A stretch of DNA of 16,598 nt from Nitrospiria bacterium. Lineage in GTDB: Bacteria > Nitrospirota > CAKKRA01 > 9FT-COMBO-42-15. The notes under the pieces were generated by a model that was given only the letters and a program-made list of their open reading frames with translations, did no database searches and was not told where the DNA came from. Location of the stretch: the NCBI GenBank assembly GCA_919902475.1, contig CAKKRA010000113.1, forward strand, positions 1 through 16,598, written 5' to 3'. Position numbers and translations under genes: made by a program. The number at the start of each line of letters is the position of its first letter. Position 1 is the stretch's first letter. This document shows, in pieces, positions 7,053 through 13,834 of the stretch.

Positions 7053-7724
7053 TTACATCGGCCCGCTTATGCCGACCTTCCTTATCATCAGAAAATGTAT
7101 GCCTAAAAATGCAATCAATGTCAAAGGAAGAACTACTGCATGTATTGCATAGAATCTTGTAAGTGTTATCCCTGTAATCTGCGCGCTGCCCCTTATAAGC
7201 TGTACAAGCCACTCGCCGATTATTGGCGTTGCGCCAGGCATCTCTGTGCCAATGGTTGCGCCCCAGTATGAGAGCTGTGTCCATGGCAAAAGATAGCCTG
7301 TAAAGCTCATTGCCATTGTTATCAGCAATAAAAATACGCCAGACACCCACTGAAACTCCCTCGGCTTTTTGTAAGCGCCGTGATAAAGCACTCTTAACAT
7401 GTGAAACATCACAAGTAGGTTCACTACATTTGCGCCAATTGAATGGAGCCTCTGAAAGAGCCAGCCAAAGGGGACATTGTTTGCAATATTCTGAACGCTT
7501 GCCAGCGCATCCTTTGGCGTTGGTATATAATACATCATGAGAAAGATCCCTGTTCCTATCTGCAGCAAGAATCCGAGAAACGAAAGTCCGCCAAAGCAGT
7601 AAAGCCAGTTGATATGCTTATGCACCAGCTTTTCTGTAAGGTTTTCCCTTATCCATTGCCTTGCATCGTATCTTTCATCAAGCCAGTCAAGGACCTTTTT
7701 GTTTATATCCTTTATCAGCTCCAT
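7053..7724 (-). CDS. petB: Cytochrome b6-type diheme cytochrome b
   Basis: 223 residues, four membrane helices, the N-terminal half of a split cytochrome b. Heme b ligands are H94 and H108 in helix B and H195 and H210 in helix D. The 15-residue step between the helix D pair is the b6-type spacing (14 in bc1). C43, in H-I-N-W-L-Y-C-F-G-G, aligns with the Cys that covalently holds the extra heme c(i) in b6f and Bacillus-type complexes. Role: oxidation of (mena)quinol and transfer of one electron across the membrane. GGAGG lies 6 bases before the ATG. The gene follows the Rieske gene by 15 bases and is separated from subunit IV by the inverted-repeat element. Confidence 0.95.
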   Translation of the reverse strand: MELIKDINKKVLDWLDERYDARQWIRENLTEKLVHKHINWLYCFGGLSFLGFLLQIGTGIFLMMYYIPTPKDALASVQNIANNVPFGWLFQRLHSIGANVVNLLVMFHMLRVLYHGAYKKPREFQWVSGVFLLLITMAMSFTGYLLPWTQLSYWGATIGTEMPGATPIIGEWLVQLIRGSAQITGITLTRFYAIHAVVLPLTLIAFLGIHFLMIRKVGISGPM

Positions 7725-7739
7725 TTTAAACCTCCGACA

Positions 7740-8183
7740 TTATCCAATAACAATCTTTACCCCGCTCTCTGTTACAGCAATCTGCGGCAGCGGATTCGGC
7801 GGGGGGCCTGAGATTACCCTGCCTGCGGCATCAAACCTCCCTGCGTGGCATGGACACTGAAGCTCATTCTTGTCCTCAAGCCATTTAACAATACAGCCGA
7901 GGTGCGTGCATACAGCGGATAGGGCAGTAAAGCCTGACTTTGTATGAATTACAACAGCAGGGTTGCCTTTGTATGTAAAGAATTTTGCCTTGCCAGGCGG
8001 CAATTCATCTTTTAATATCTCTATCTTTTCTGCTGCCTGCTGCTGTGATACTGGCGACAGATAGCGGATTATCGGATAAACTACGCCGCCAAAGCTCGCT
8101 GCCATTACAGATAGAAAAAGCAGTTTTAAAAAACCCCTCTTGCTGTCAGAGGCATTTTTTCCGGTTTTTATTGATATGCTCAT
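7740..8183 (-). CDS. petC: Rieske [2Fe-2S] protein of a b6f-like complex
   Basis: 147 residues: a cytoplasmic N-terminus, one membrane helix (about 19-38), a hinge, and a C-terminal Rieske domain. Box I is C92-T-H94-L-G-C97 and box II C110-P-C112-H113-A-G; C92, H94, C110 and H113 bind the cluster and C97/C112 form the usual disulfide. The G-P-P-P loop follows at 126-129. It shuttles electrons from the Qo site to a c-type cytochrome. Before the helix the sequence is K-R-G-F-L-K rather than the twin arginine usual for Tat export of Rieske proteins, a tolerated but less common variant. Its ATG overlaps the stop of the upstream pentaheme gene (ATGA), and the b6 gene follows after 15 bases. Confidence 0.96.
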   Translation of the reverse strand: MSISIKTGKNASDSKRGFLKLLFLSVMAASFGGVVYPIIRYLSPVSQQQAAEKIEILKDELPPGKAKFFTYKGNPAVVIHTKSGFTALSAVCTHLGCIVKWLEDKNELQCPCHAGRFDAAGRVISGPPPNPLPQIAVTESGVKIVIG

Positions 8184-9325
8184 CTCGACACCTTTTCGTC
8201 CCTGCCCATTTCTATATTAATATCTATCTGCTGGATAATCTCAGGGTTGTATTGATAAAAGGCCTGCGCAGTAACAGTAACCGGCACATCCTGCGGGATA
8301 TAGAATGTAAATTCCTCTTTCCTTGTTTCTTTCGGCTTAATCCTATTGTCGCTTGAAATTGCAGATCTGTTGCACATGGCCTCGCTGTCTTTGGTAAATT
8401 CTATGCCGCCAGCGCCAACAAGCGTTTTTTTATAAATCTTCTGTTCTTTGAGAAGCTGGCCTGTTGTAGTCTTAACAGTAACATCAAGCACTATCTTTCG
8501 TGAAGGGGTTCCAGTTGGGATCATGTGGCCTGAGCCTACATTTGATACATCTACAAAGACCTTCAGCTTATCAGGATACCTCTTTACCTCTTTTACCTCT
8601 ACCTTTAGCGCCTTTTTTACCTGCTCTATTGAATGGCCGCCTTGAATATTATGCTCATTGATAAATTTCACATTGCTCTTTTTAACATTTTCAGCAACTA
8701 TCCTGCCTTCTTTACGCGGCATGTGGCAGTCCTGGCAGTGTATCCCCTCCTTTGCGTATGGCCCGGCCTTCCACTCTGAATAGGTGCCGAGAATAGTAAC
8801 ATTATTCTGGTCTGTAAAGTCGTGGCAGGCCCCGCAGAATTCTGATGTCTCAAAGAGCTTTAATTGCCGCGTCTTGTGAACCGGCGACTTTAATCCCCCT
8901 AAAGGGCCGTTCTTTGTAAGACCCGGCTCAAGCTTAAAGGGATTTTCTCTGTTGTTGAGATTCAATGCTGTAACAGAATGGCAGAAGTCGCAGGTAATGC
9001 CCTCTTTTGTTATCTCCTGTTTTAAATCGTAATCCTTATTCCAGAATGTAATCGGCGCGTGGCATTTTATGCATAATACCTTTGTCTCGCCGTTTGAATT
9101 TTTAAAGGCAATTATGTTTGCTGCCTGAAATATCGGGTCTTCAAGGGACATTGCATGCAGGGAATTTTTCCACATATTGTATATCTCTACATGGCACTCG
9201 CCGCATATCTTTGCGCTTGTAAAGGTATTCTTCTCAATCTTTGGCAGCTCTTTTTGATATGATACAGAAGCTGAAAATATTATTATGCCTGTTATTAGAA
9301 GGAGTTGAATATGAAATCTCTTCAT
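8180..9325 (-). CDS. Periplasmic pentaheme cytochrome c (c554-like) with C-terminal beta domain
   Basis: 381 residues: a signal peptide or N-terminal anchor (about 5-22), five CxxCH sites at 41, 85, 112, 164 and 197, then a heme-free C-terminal domain (about 240-375). The first site, C-G-E-C-H followed by W-K-N-S-L-H, and the overall spacing resemble cytochrome c554/c-prime-like multiheme proteins. The C-terminal domain is rich in beta strands, with a conserved-looking G-S-G-H-M-I-P-T-G segment at 265-272. First gene of the b6f-like operon, with GAGGAGG before its ATG and a strong promoter about 150 bases upstream. It overlaps the Rieske gene, so it is probably the c-type electron acceptor or a dedicated partner of the complex. 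The exact partner cannot be read from the sequence. Confidence 0.9.
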   Translation of the reverse strand: MKRFHIQLLLITGIIIFSASVSYQKELPKIEKNTFTSAKICGECHVEIYNMWKNSLHAMSLEDPIFQAANIIAFKNSNGETKVLCIKCHAPITFWNKDYDLKQEITKEGITCDFCHSVTALNLNNRENPFKLEPGLTKNGPLGGLKSPVHKTRQLKLFETSEFCGACHDFTDQNNVTILGTYSEWKAGPYAKEGIHCQDCHMPRKEGRIVAENVKKSNVKFINEHNIQGGHSIEQVKKALKVEVKEVKRYPDKLKVFVDVSNVGSGHMIPTGTPSRKIVLDVTVKTTTGQLLKEQKIYKKTLVGAGGIEFTKDSEAMCNRSAISSDNRIKPKETRKEEFTFYIPQDVPVTVTAQAFYQYNPEIIQQIDINIEMGRDEKVSR

Positions 9326-9474
9326 CCTTGCCTCCTCACATAAAGCGACTTGTCAAACAGTGGAAAAACATTTTTATGGGTAGCCGCAGTTTATAACCTG
9401 CGTATTAGCTTTTCATCAGAGCCTTAAGGCTGCTGCTGTTTAGGATAGGATTTATAGAAGCTGCTTTTTTTATT

Positions 9475-9502
9475 ATTATAATCCTTTAAAATTAAATGTC
9501 AA
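9475..9502 (-). promoter_or_regulatory. Near-perfect sigma70 promoter for the b6f-like operon
   Basis: On the minus strand TTGACA (9502-9497), a 16-base AT-rich spacer and TATAAT (9480-9475): both hexamers match consensus exactly. Transcription would start near 9468 and the leader would run about 140 bases to the ATG at 9325. That leader contains the palindrome GCCTTAAGGC (9421-9430) and a CGCAG/CTGCG hairpin near 9384-9403. The gap 9326-9614 otherwise holds only the terminator candidate. Confidence 0.7.
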
Positions 9503-9518
9503 AACCTTTTTCAATTCC

Positions 9519-9576
9519 TAAAAAGGGGGCCTTTTAAGGGAGAAGGTAGTGCTTTTTTGGGGAAAAGACCCCCTTT
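9519..9576 (-). terminator. Possible intrinsic terminator after the monoheme cytochrome c gene
   Basis: Reading the minus strand, AAAGGGGG (9576-9569) can pair with CCCCCTTT at 9529-9522, followed by more T residues. A smaller AAGACC/GGTCTT stem lies at the left arm. The long interior (about 40 bases) makes this a weak terminator model. Its position between the end of the upstream operon (9615) and the next promoter (9502) is what a terminator would need. Confidence 0.35.
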
Positions 9577-9614
9577 AAAGGTCTTCACAAACAAGCAAGA
9601 GAAAGGGAATTCTC

Positions 9615-9989
9615 TTACTTGGATAGTGACCTGATGTATGCAACAAGGTTCCAGCGGTCTGCTTCGCTTGTTGAGCCTGCATAGCCAATCATTGAAGTTC
9701 CCTTCACGCCGTCAGAGATTGACTTAAAAAGCTCATCGTCTGGTTTCTTCATCTTTTCCTTGTCTGTAAAATTTGTTGCCTTTGGATTAAGGCTTGCGCC
9801 TGCGGGGCCGTCGCCTTTTCCAGCAGCGCCATGGCAGAGAGTGCATTTTGCATCATAAACCTTTTTGCCTGCCTCTGCATTTCCCTTGCCTGCTGCTGAC
9901 GCCTTTGTTAGAAATGCCCCTGCAAAAATAATTATGAATAAGATTACAATCATTAAAAACATAAATTTCCTTCTTGGTTCCTGTGACAT
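9615..9989 (-). CDS. Small monoheme cytochrome c, class I
   Basis: 124 residues: an N-terminal hydrophobic segment (about 9-29, signal peptide or anchor, ending T-K-A-S-A-A-G) and one cytochrome c domain with heme site C-T-L-C-H at 49-53 and a likely Met ligand at M100 (T-S-M-I-G-Y). The C-terminal helix has the usual W-N-L-V-A-Y-I-R-S-L. It would be a mobile or tethered periplasmic electron carrier. The ATG at 9989 has AGGAGG six bases upstream. Last gene of the second electron-transfer operon, 15 bases after the PH-like gene. It lies just upstream of the b6f-like operon, so it could shuttle between the two systems. Confidence 0.92.
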   Translation of the reverse strand: MSQEPRRKFMFLMIVILFIIIFAGAFLTKASAAGKGNAEAGKKVYDAKCTLCHGAAGKGDGPAGASLNPKATNFTDKEKMKKPDDELFKSISDGVKGTSMIGYAGSTSEADRWNLVAYIRSLSK

Positions 9990-10004
9990 GTTGTGCCTCC
10001 TATA

Positions 10005-10373
10005 TTAAATGTTAATATTATTGTTTTTCATGCGGAGGCGCTGCTCAATACCCGAGCAGAACACCTTTGCATCATCTTTGCTTGCAAACTCAAAGAATAT
10101 CTCCTTGTTCCCCTTTCCCTCTGCATATTCAACAATCAGCCTCGGAAGGCTGAAAAAGGGTATCCCCCTCGCTATTTTGTATGAAACAATATCTGCAAGG
10201 GGGATTGAGGAAAAGGATGTTTTGGATGATAAAGAAATCTTCTTTAGCAAAGATATCTTATTTGTAACAATCCTCTCGTTGGTGAGATATATCTCGCCGC
10301 CTGCAATCCTGCAGTCTTTAATAATTTCCTCTGTTTTCTTTAAAATATTATTTAATTCTTCGCTTCTTTCCAT
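10005..10373 (-). CDS. Small protein with a PH-like (GRAM/bPH-type) fold
   Basis: 122 residues, soluble, not matched to a named family with certainty. The pattern G-G-E-I-Y-L-T-N-E-R-I-V at 25-36, then S-I-P-L-A-D-I-V-S-Y, R-L-I-V-E-Y, K-E-I-F-F-E-F, and a final helix with D-D-A-K-V-F-C-S-G-I-E-Q-R-L, is the strand-strand-helix order of bacterial PH-like domains that support or regulate membrane proteins. Its start overlaps the end of the two-helix membrane protein gene by 26 bases in another frame, so the two are probably made together. A role in assembling the membrane complex is inference from position only. Confidence 0.7.
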   Translation of the reverse strand: MERSEELNNILKKTEEIIKDCRIAGGEIYLTNERIVTNKISLLKKISLSSKTSFSSIPLADIVSYKIARGIPFFSLPRLIVEYAEGKGNKEIFFEFASKDDAKVFCSGIEQRLRMKNNNINI

Positions 10374-10782
10374 CTTTCTCCGCCTTTTCTTCCCATTCCA
10401 TTAATATGCTTTTTCCTTCAAAACTCATCACCTCGTCGCCAAAGTAGTCCCATACCTGCGCATGTTCTCTCCTCTTCTTCCAGCGCCAGTTCTTCATTGG
10501 ATGTGTCTCGCTTTTATACCTCTCTCCTTCATATAAGAAGGATAAGGGAGAAGGCTTCTTAACAACCACATGGGAAGCCTTAATCATTGGCTTAAACCTC
10601 CTGCCTCCGCCAGCCACTATCAACAGAAACATCATCCAGATAAAAAAGAGAACAGGAATAAGATATTCCTGATAGCCTTTGCCGAGCCAATACATTATAA
10701 TCACAGCAGCAAAGGTGATTATAAGCGTTATAACCGCCTTTCCTGCAAATCTGAATCTTTCTTCTTTTTGATATGCTTCCAT
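10348..10782 (-). CDS. Unrecognised membrane protein with two helices
   Basis: 144 residues, family not recognised. Two membrane helices at about 14-32 and 39-58 form a hairpin with both ends on one side, followed by a basic soluble tail (R-R-F-K-P, then W-R-W-K-K-R-R-E-H) and a very Lys/Glu-rich end. The basic tail suggests a cytoplasmic C-terminus. The ATG directly follows the TAG of the preceding membrane protein gene (TAG|ATG), and its own end overlaps the PH-like gene, so it is embedded in the operon. No cofactor motif is visible. It may be an assembly or accessory subunit of the complex. Confidence 0.75.
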   Translation of the reverse strand: MEAYQKEERFRFAGKAVITLIITFAAVIIMYWLGKGYQEYLIPVLFFIWMMFLLIVAGGGRRFKPMIKASHVVVKKPSPLSFLYEGERYKSETHPMKNWRWKKRREHAQVWDYFGDEVMSFEGKSILMEWEEKAEKDGKKRRIK

Positions 10783-11412
10783 CTATCCCCTCAAAAATGA
10801 GACAACAATATATGATGCCTTATAAATGCCTATTGTAAAGATCGTATAGCTGACAATTACAAGTCCGTTAAATATGTAGTAGCCCCTTACATCCTCCTCT
10901 GTCTCAACAAAGAGTTTCAGCAGTAATGCAAGGCCGAGAAGCTGGGAGCCTGCAAACAGCCACAGGTTATATGAGCTGTATAAAAACCCTGTTGTCCCTG
11001 TAAGCATCATGTATACAACCTTTGGCGCTGTCATTAAAAGCGAAAGCGCAAATGCCAGTGCAGCCATCATGTCCCTTGTCAGTATAAAATTCATAAGCCA
11101 TATATCAGAGCCAATCCGAAAATTAAAGGTTGAAAAAAGATTCAGAAAATACGGCCTGAGCAGATGAAACGCAATTGCCTGTGTAAAGAGCATCCATGCG
11201 ATCAGGCTGAACATCCAGTGCAGCCCCCAGATAGACACCTCCTGCAGAGATGAATACAGATTCGTTACATTCAGATACATCGGAAATTCATCCGCGCCTG
11301 CAGCAGAGGCAGTAACCGGTAAAAGAATTAGGATGCCTGTTATTAATATAGACATGACGCGCCATGCCCCTATATTGTTATTATCCTGACGCACTGTCAT
11401 CATACTCCACAT
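10783..11412 (-). CDS. Four-helix membrane protein with HLxRPY motif (paralog A)
   Basis: 209 residues from the ATG at 11412, or 190 from an ATG at 11355. A hydrophobic N-terminal segment (about 21-38) ending A-S-A-A looks like a signal sequence, then four membrane helices. The motif H83-L-L-R-P-Y and a following helix with D-I-W-L-M-N-F-I-L-T-R-D recur in the two genes at 13835 and 14927, as does the last helix pair. The single invariant His could be a heme b or quinone-site residue, but no standard cytochrome b pattern is present, so this is speculation. A start at 11412 overlaps the four-Cys gene by 32 bases; none of the three candidate starts has a clearly better ribosome site. Confidence 0.8.
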   Translation of the reverse strand: MWSMMTVRQDNNNIGAWRVMSILITGILILLPVTASAAGADEFPMYLNVTNLYSSLQEVSIWGLHWMFSLIAWMLFTQAIAFHLLRPYFLNLFSTFNFRIGSDIWLMNFILTRDMMAALAFALSLLMTAPKVVYMMLTGTTGFLYSSYNLWLFAGSQLLGLALLLKLFVETEEDVRGYYIFNGLVIVSYTIFTIGIYKASYIVVSFLRG

Positions 11413-11929
11413 TTGCCTTCATTAATCTTAGCTGGGTTGTTGTGCCCCAGCCTGTCTCTGCATCAAACCTGTTTGCGCACTTTAAACACTCAATGTCCCT
11501 GCCGTCAAAACTGAAGGTTAAATTTCCGCATATCGGGCAGTATCTGTAAAAGCCCCTTACTGCCTTCTTATTTCCGTTGTTTTTTACCTTAACAACTACA
11601 AAACTATTGCTGAATGCAATATCCTCAACAAAATCTGATTCCCAGACATTCTCTGCATCAAGATATCTTATAGGTTTTGATAAGTCCTCATTTCCATCTG
11701 TCCTTGTATATACAGTATATTTGACGCCTGCCTTTCTCCTGAAAAACGGGCCTTCAAACGGCTCATTCAGCACCTTTGACCTATATGTGATGCCGATGGT
11801 TAATGCAGAAAGGAGGCTGCCGGCTATAGCAAGGCTTCCAAGGATAAAGCTGCGTCTGTCAGCTTTAAAATCATTGAACATCTCCTTTACTGCATCCTGA
11901 ATATATTGTGAACTTCCGAGTTTGCTCAT
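11381..11929 (-). CDS. Membrane-anchored four-cysteine protein, Rieske-like layout without histidine ligands
   Basis: 182 residues. An N-terminal R-R-S-F-I-L-G-S-L-A-I-A-G segment (from residue 25) looks like a Tat signal-anchor. The C-terminal domain carries C131-P-I-C134 and C148-L-K-C151-A-N-R-F-D-A. The second box lines up with the Rieske box C-P-C-H-A-G-R-F-D-A in the window's own Rieske protein, with the ligand His replaced by Cys. The site would therefore be an all-Cys iron-sulfur, rubredoxin-like or zinc site; C-x2-C pairs of DUF2318-type proteins are an alternative match. The start is the ATG at 11929 with GGAGG five bases upstream; an in-frame TTG at 11941 overlaps that site. Sits between the FAD/Fe-S gene and membrane paralog A. 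Confidence 0.75.
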   Translation of the reverse strand: MSKLGSSQYIQDAVKEMFNDFKADRRSFILGSLAIAGSLLSALTIGITYRSKVLNEPFEGPFFRRKAGVKYTVYTRTDGNEDLSKPIRYLDAENVWESDFVEDIAFSNSFVVVKVKNNGNKKAVRGFYRYCPICGNLTFSFDGRDIECLKCANRFDAETGWGTTTQLRLMKANVEYDDSASG

Positions 11930-11941
11930 TGAATCCTCCAA

Positions 11942-13798
11942 TTAATAAATCGGCGATATTTGCTCTATTGTAACAACGTTTAATGGACACTCCCTCTGGC
12001 ACATAAAGCACCTGATGCAGTTCTCCTGATCCTTTACAAAGGCAGTGCCTTCCATCCATGTCTTTGGCCCTTCTGATGGCAGGGTCCATTTAAAAAGCTT
12101 CATCATCTTTGTTCCAATAAGTTTTTCAAGATTCCCTTCAATGCTGACCCTGTCCACCTTCTTCATATCAATGCAGTCCTGCGGGCATATATCCTTGCAG
12201 ATGCCGCAGAGGAAGCAAAAATCACCGCCAGCAGAAATTCTGTGGTTGCACCTCAGGCACCTCTTTGCCTCTTCTATTGCCATCTCTTCTGTATATGCAA
12301 TTTCTACCTCTTTAAAGCCAATGCGCCTTTTTATTGGAATGGTCGGCGGATGTATCCTCTCCTTTTTCTCAACGGTCTTTTCAACATCAAAGGCAGTTAC
12401 ATAGCTCACGATCATCTCTTTTTCTTTTTCCTTTTTCTGTGCAATCCTCTGCCCGCTTAAATATCTGTCAATAGACTCTGCCGCCCTCTTTCCATCTGCA
12501 ATGGCATTAATAAGCAGCCTCGGCCCAAAAGCAACATCACCGCCGGCAAACACGCCTGCTGCTGTTGTTGCGAGTGTATCAGGGTCAACAGCTATGGTGC
12601 GCCACGATGTAATTTCAACGCCATCCTTTGGTTTTATCCATGAAAGATCAGATGTCTGTCCGATTGCCATAACTATAGTATCTGCCTCAATCACTGATTC
12701 AGAGCCTTCAACAAAGGTTGGGTTAAACCTTCCCTTATCATCAAATACCGATTTTACCTTTACAACCTCAAGCCCTGTTGCAGCGCCCTTTTTGCCAATA
12801 ATCCTCTTTGGCCCGAGGGAATTGTGTATAATAATGCCCTCGTTTGCCGCCTCATTAACCTCTTCTTCATGCGCAGGCATCTCTTCCCGTGATTCAAGAC
12901 AGACCATGTGCACCTCTTCTGCCTCACCCATCCTTAGCGCTGCGCGGGCAACATCAATTGCTGTTGTTATATCCTCTGCTGCAGCCAATTTTACCTTTCC
13001 TTTTCTCACTGCAATACGCGCAACATCAATAGCAACATTGCCGCCGCCGATAACCAATACCTTTTTCCCCAAATCCACCTTATAGCCAAGGTTTGCATTT
13101 AAAAGAAAGTCAACGCCTCTTAAAACACCGTCAAGCTCAATGCCTTCCATTTTTAACTCACGGCTCTTGTGCGCGCCGATTGCAATAAATACAGCATCGT
13201 AATCCTTTTTTAAATCAGATATTGTAAAATCCCTTCCTGCTGCCATATTGCATTTAAGCTTTGCGCCCATGGAAAGTATCATATCAATCTCTGATTTTAT
13301 GATGTCCCTCGGCAGGCGATATTCGGGAATGCCGAGATACATCATGCCGCCTGGTATATTCTGCGACTCAAAAATAGTAACATTATAACCCATGCGCACA
13401 AGGTGGTCTGCTGCTGAAAGGCCGGCTGGCCCGGCGCCGACTATTGCGACTTTCTTTCCCTTTGGCGGCGCAACAGCAAGCTTCTCTTTATAACCGTTAT
13501 CCTTTGCATGGTCTGCAACGAACCTCTTTAATGCACGGATTGATACAGGCTCGTCAACAATCTTTCCTCTCCTGCAATTGTCCTGACACGGCGCTGCACA
13601 GACCCTTCCGCAGATAGATGTAAAGGGATTGACCATTCTGTTTATCTCATAGGCCCTGATAAAGTTGCCCTCTGCTATTGCGCCGACATAGCCGGACACA
13701 TCTGTCTCAATCGGGCACGCATTCTGACAAGGGATATTTACCTTAAGCCATTCAGCATCTATTGTTTTGATCTCTTTTTTAAATTCCTTCATTATCAT
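11942..13798 (-). CDS. GltD-like FAD/NAD(P) oxidoreductase fused to a C-terminal 2[4Fe-4S] ferredoxin domain
   Basis: 618 residues, cytoplasmic, no signal peptide. The N-terminal GltD-type iron-sulfur region has C24, C28 and C63-x3-C67-x3-C71-x3-C75. The FAD motif G-A-G-P-A-G is at 121-126 and the NAD(P) motif G-G-G-N-V-A-I-D at 251-258; A-G-G-D-V-A at 418-423 is the second FAD contact. A linker leads to C514-L-R-C517 and a ferredoxin domain with C528/C531/C534/C538 and C594/C597/C600/C604, each ending Cys-Pro-like. It should move electrons between NAD(P)H and iron-sulfur clusters. Between 257 and 290 the A-I-D-V-A-R motif occurs twice in a family insert. It lies amid membrane and cytochrome genes, unlike glutamate synthase. 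No clear ribosome site is seen before the ATG at 13798. Confidence 0.9.
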   Translation of the reverse strand: MIMKEFKKEIKTIDAEWLKVNIPCQNACPIETDVSGYVGAIAEGNFIRAYEINRMVNPFTSICGRVCAAPCQDNCRRGKIVDEPVSIRALKRFVADHAKDNGYKEKLAVAPPKGKKVAIVGAGPAGLSAADHLVRMGYNVTIFESQNIPGGMMYLGIPEYRLPRDIIKSEIDMILSMGAKLKCNMAAGRDFTISDLKKDYDAVFIAIGAHKSRELKMEGIELDGVLRGVDFLLNANLGYKVDLGKKVLVIGGGNVAIDVARIAVRKGKVKLAAAEDITTAIDVARAALRMGEAEEVHMVCLESREEMPAHEEEVNEAANEGIIIHNSLGPKRIIGKKGAATGLEVVKVKSVFDDKGRFNPTFVEGSESVIEADTIVMAIGQTSDLSWIKPKDGVEITSWRTIAVDPDTLATTAAGVFAGGDVAFGPRLLINAIADGKRAAESIDRYLSGQRIAQKKEKEKEMIVSYVTAFDVEKTVEKKERIHPPTIPIKRRIGFKEVEIAYTEEMAIEEAKRCLRCNHRISAGGDFCFLCGICKDICPQDCIDMKKVDRVSIEGNLEKLIGTKMMKLFKWTLPSEGPKTWMEGTAFVKDQENCIRCFMCQRECPLNVVTIEQISPIY

Positions 13799-13834
13799 TT
13801 TGTAATCTCGTAATCTGACGAAGCCGTGTCGTCG

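Noticed and set aside
6505..7350. A 281-codon open frame that could be read as one long protein ending in subunit IV
   Set aside because: Its first part is an out-of-frame shadow of cytochrome b6 and its middle is translation of the inverted-repeat element; only the part from the ATG at 6906 matches subunit IV.
12501..13085. A 194-codon plus-strand frame with many Ser/Thr residues
   Set aside because: It is the antisense shadow of the FAD/Fe-S oxidoreductase gene.
13799..13834. Short direct repeat GTAATCTC / GTAATCTG before the 618-codon gene
   Set aside because: Only seven matching bases; no hairpin, promoter or known motif could be tied to it.
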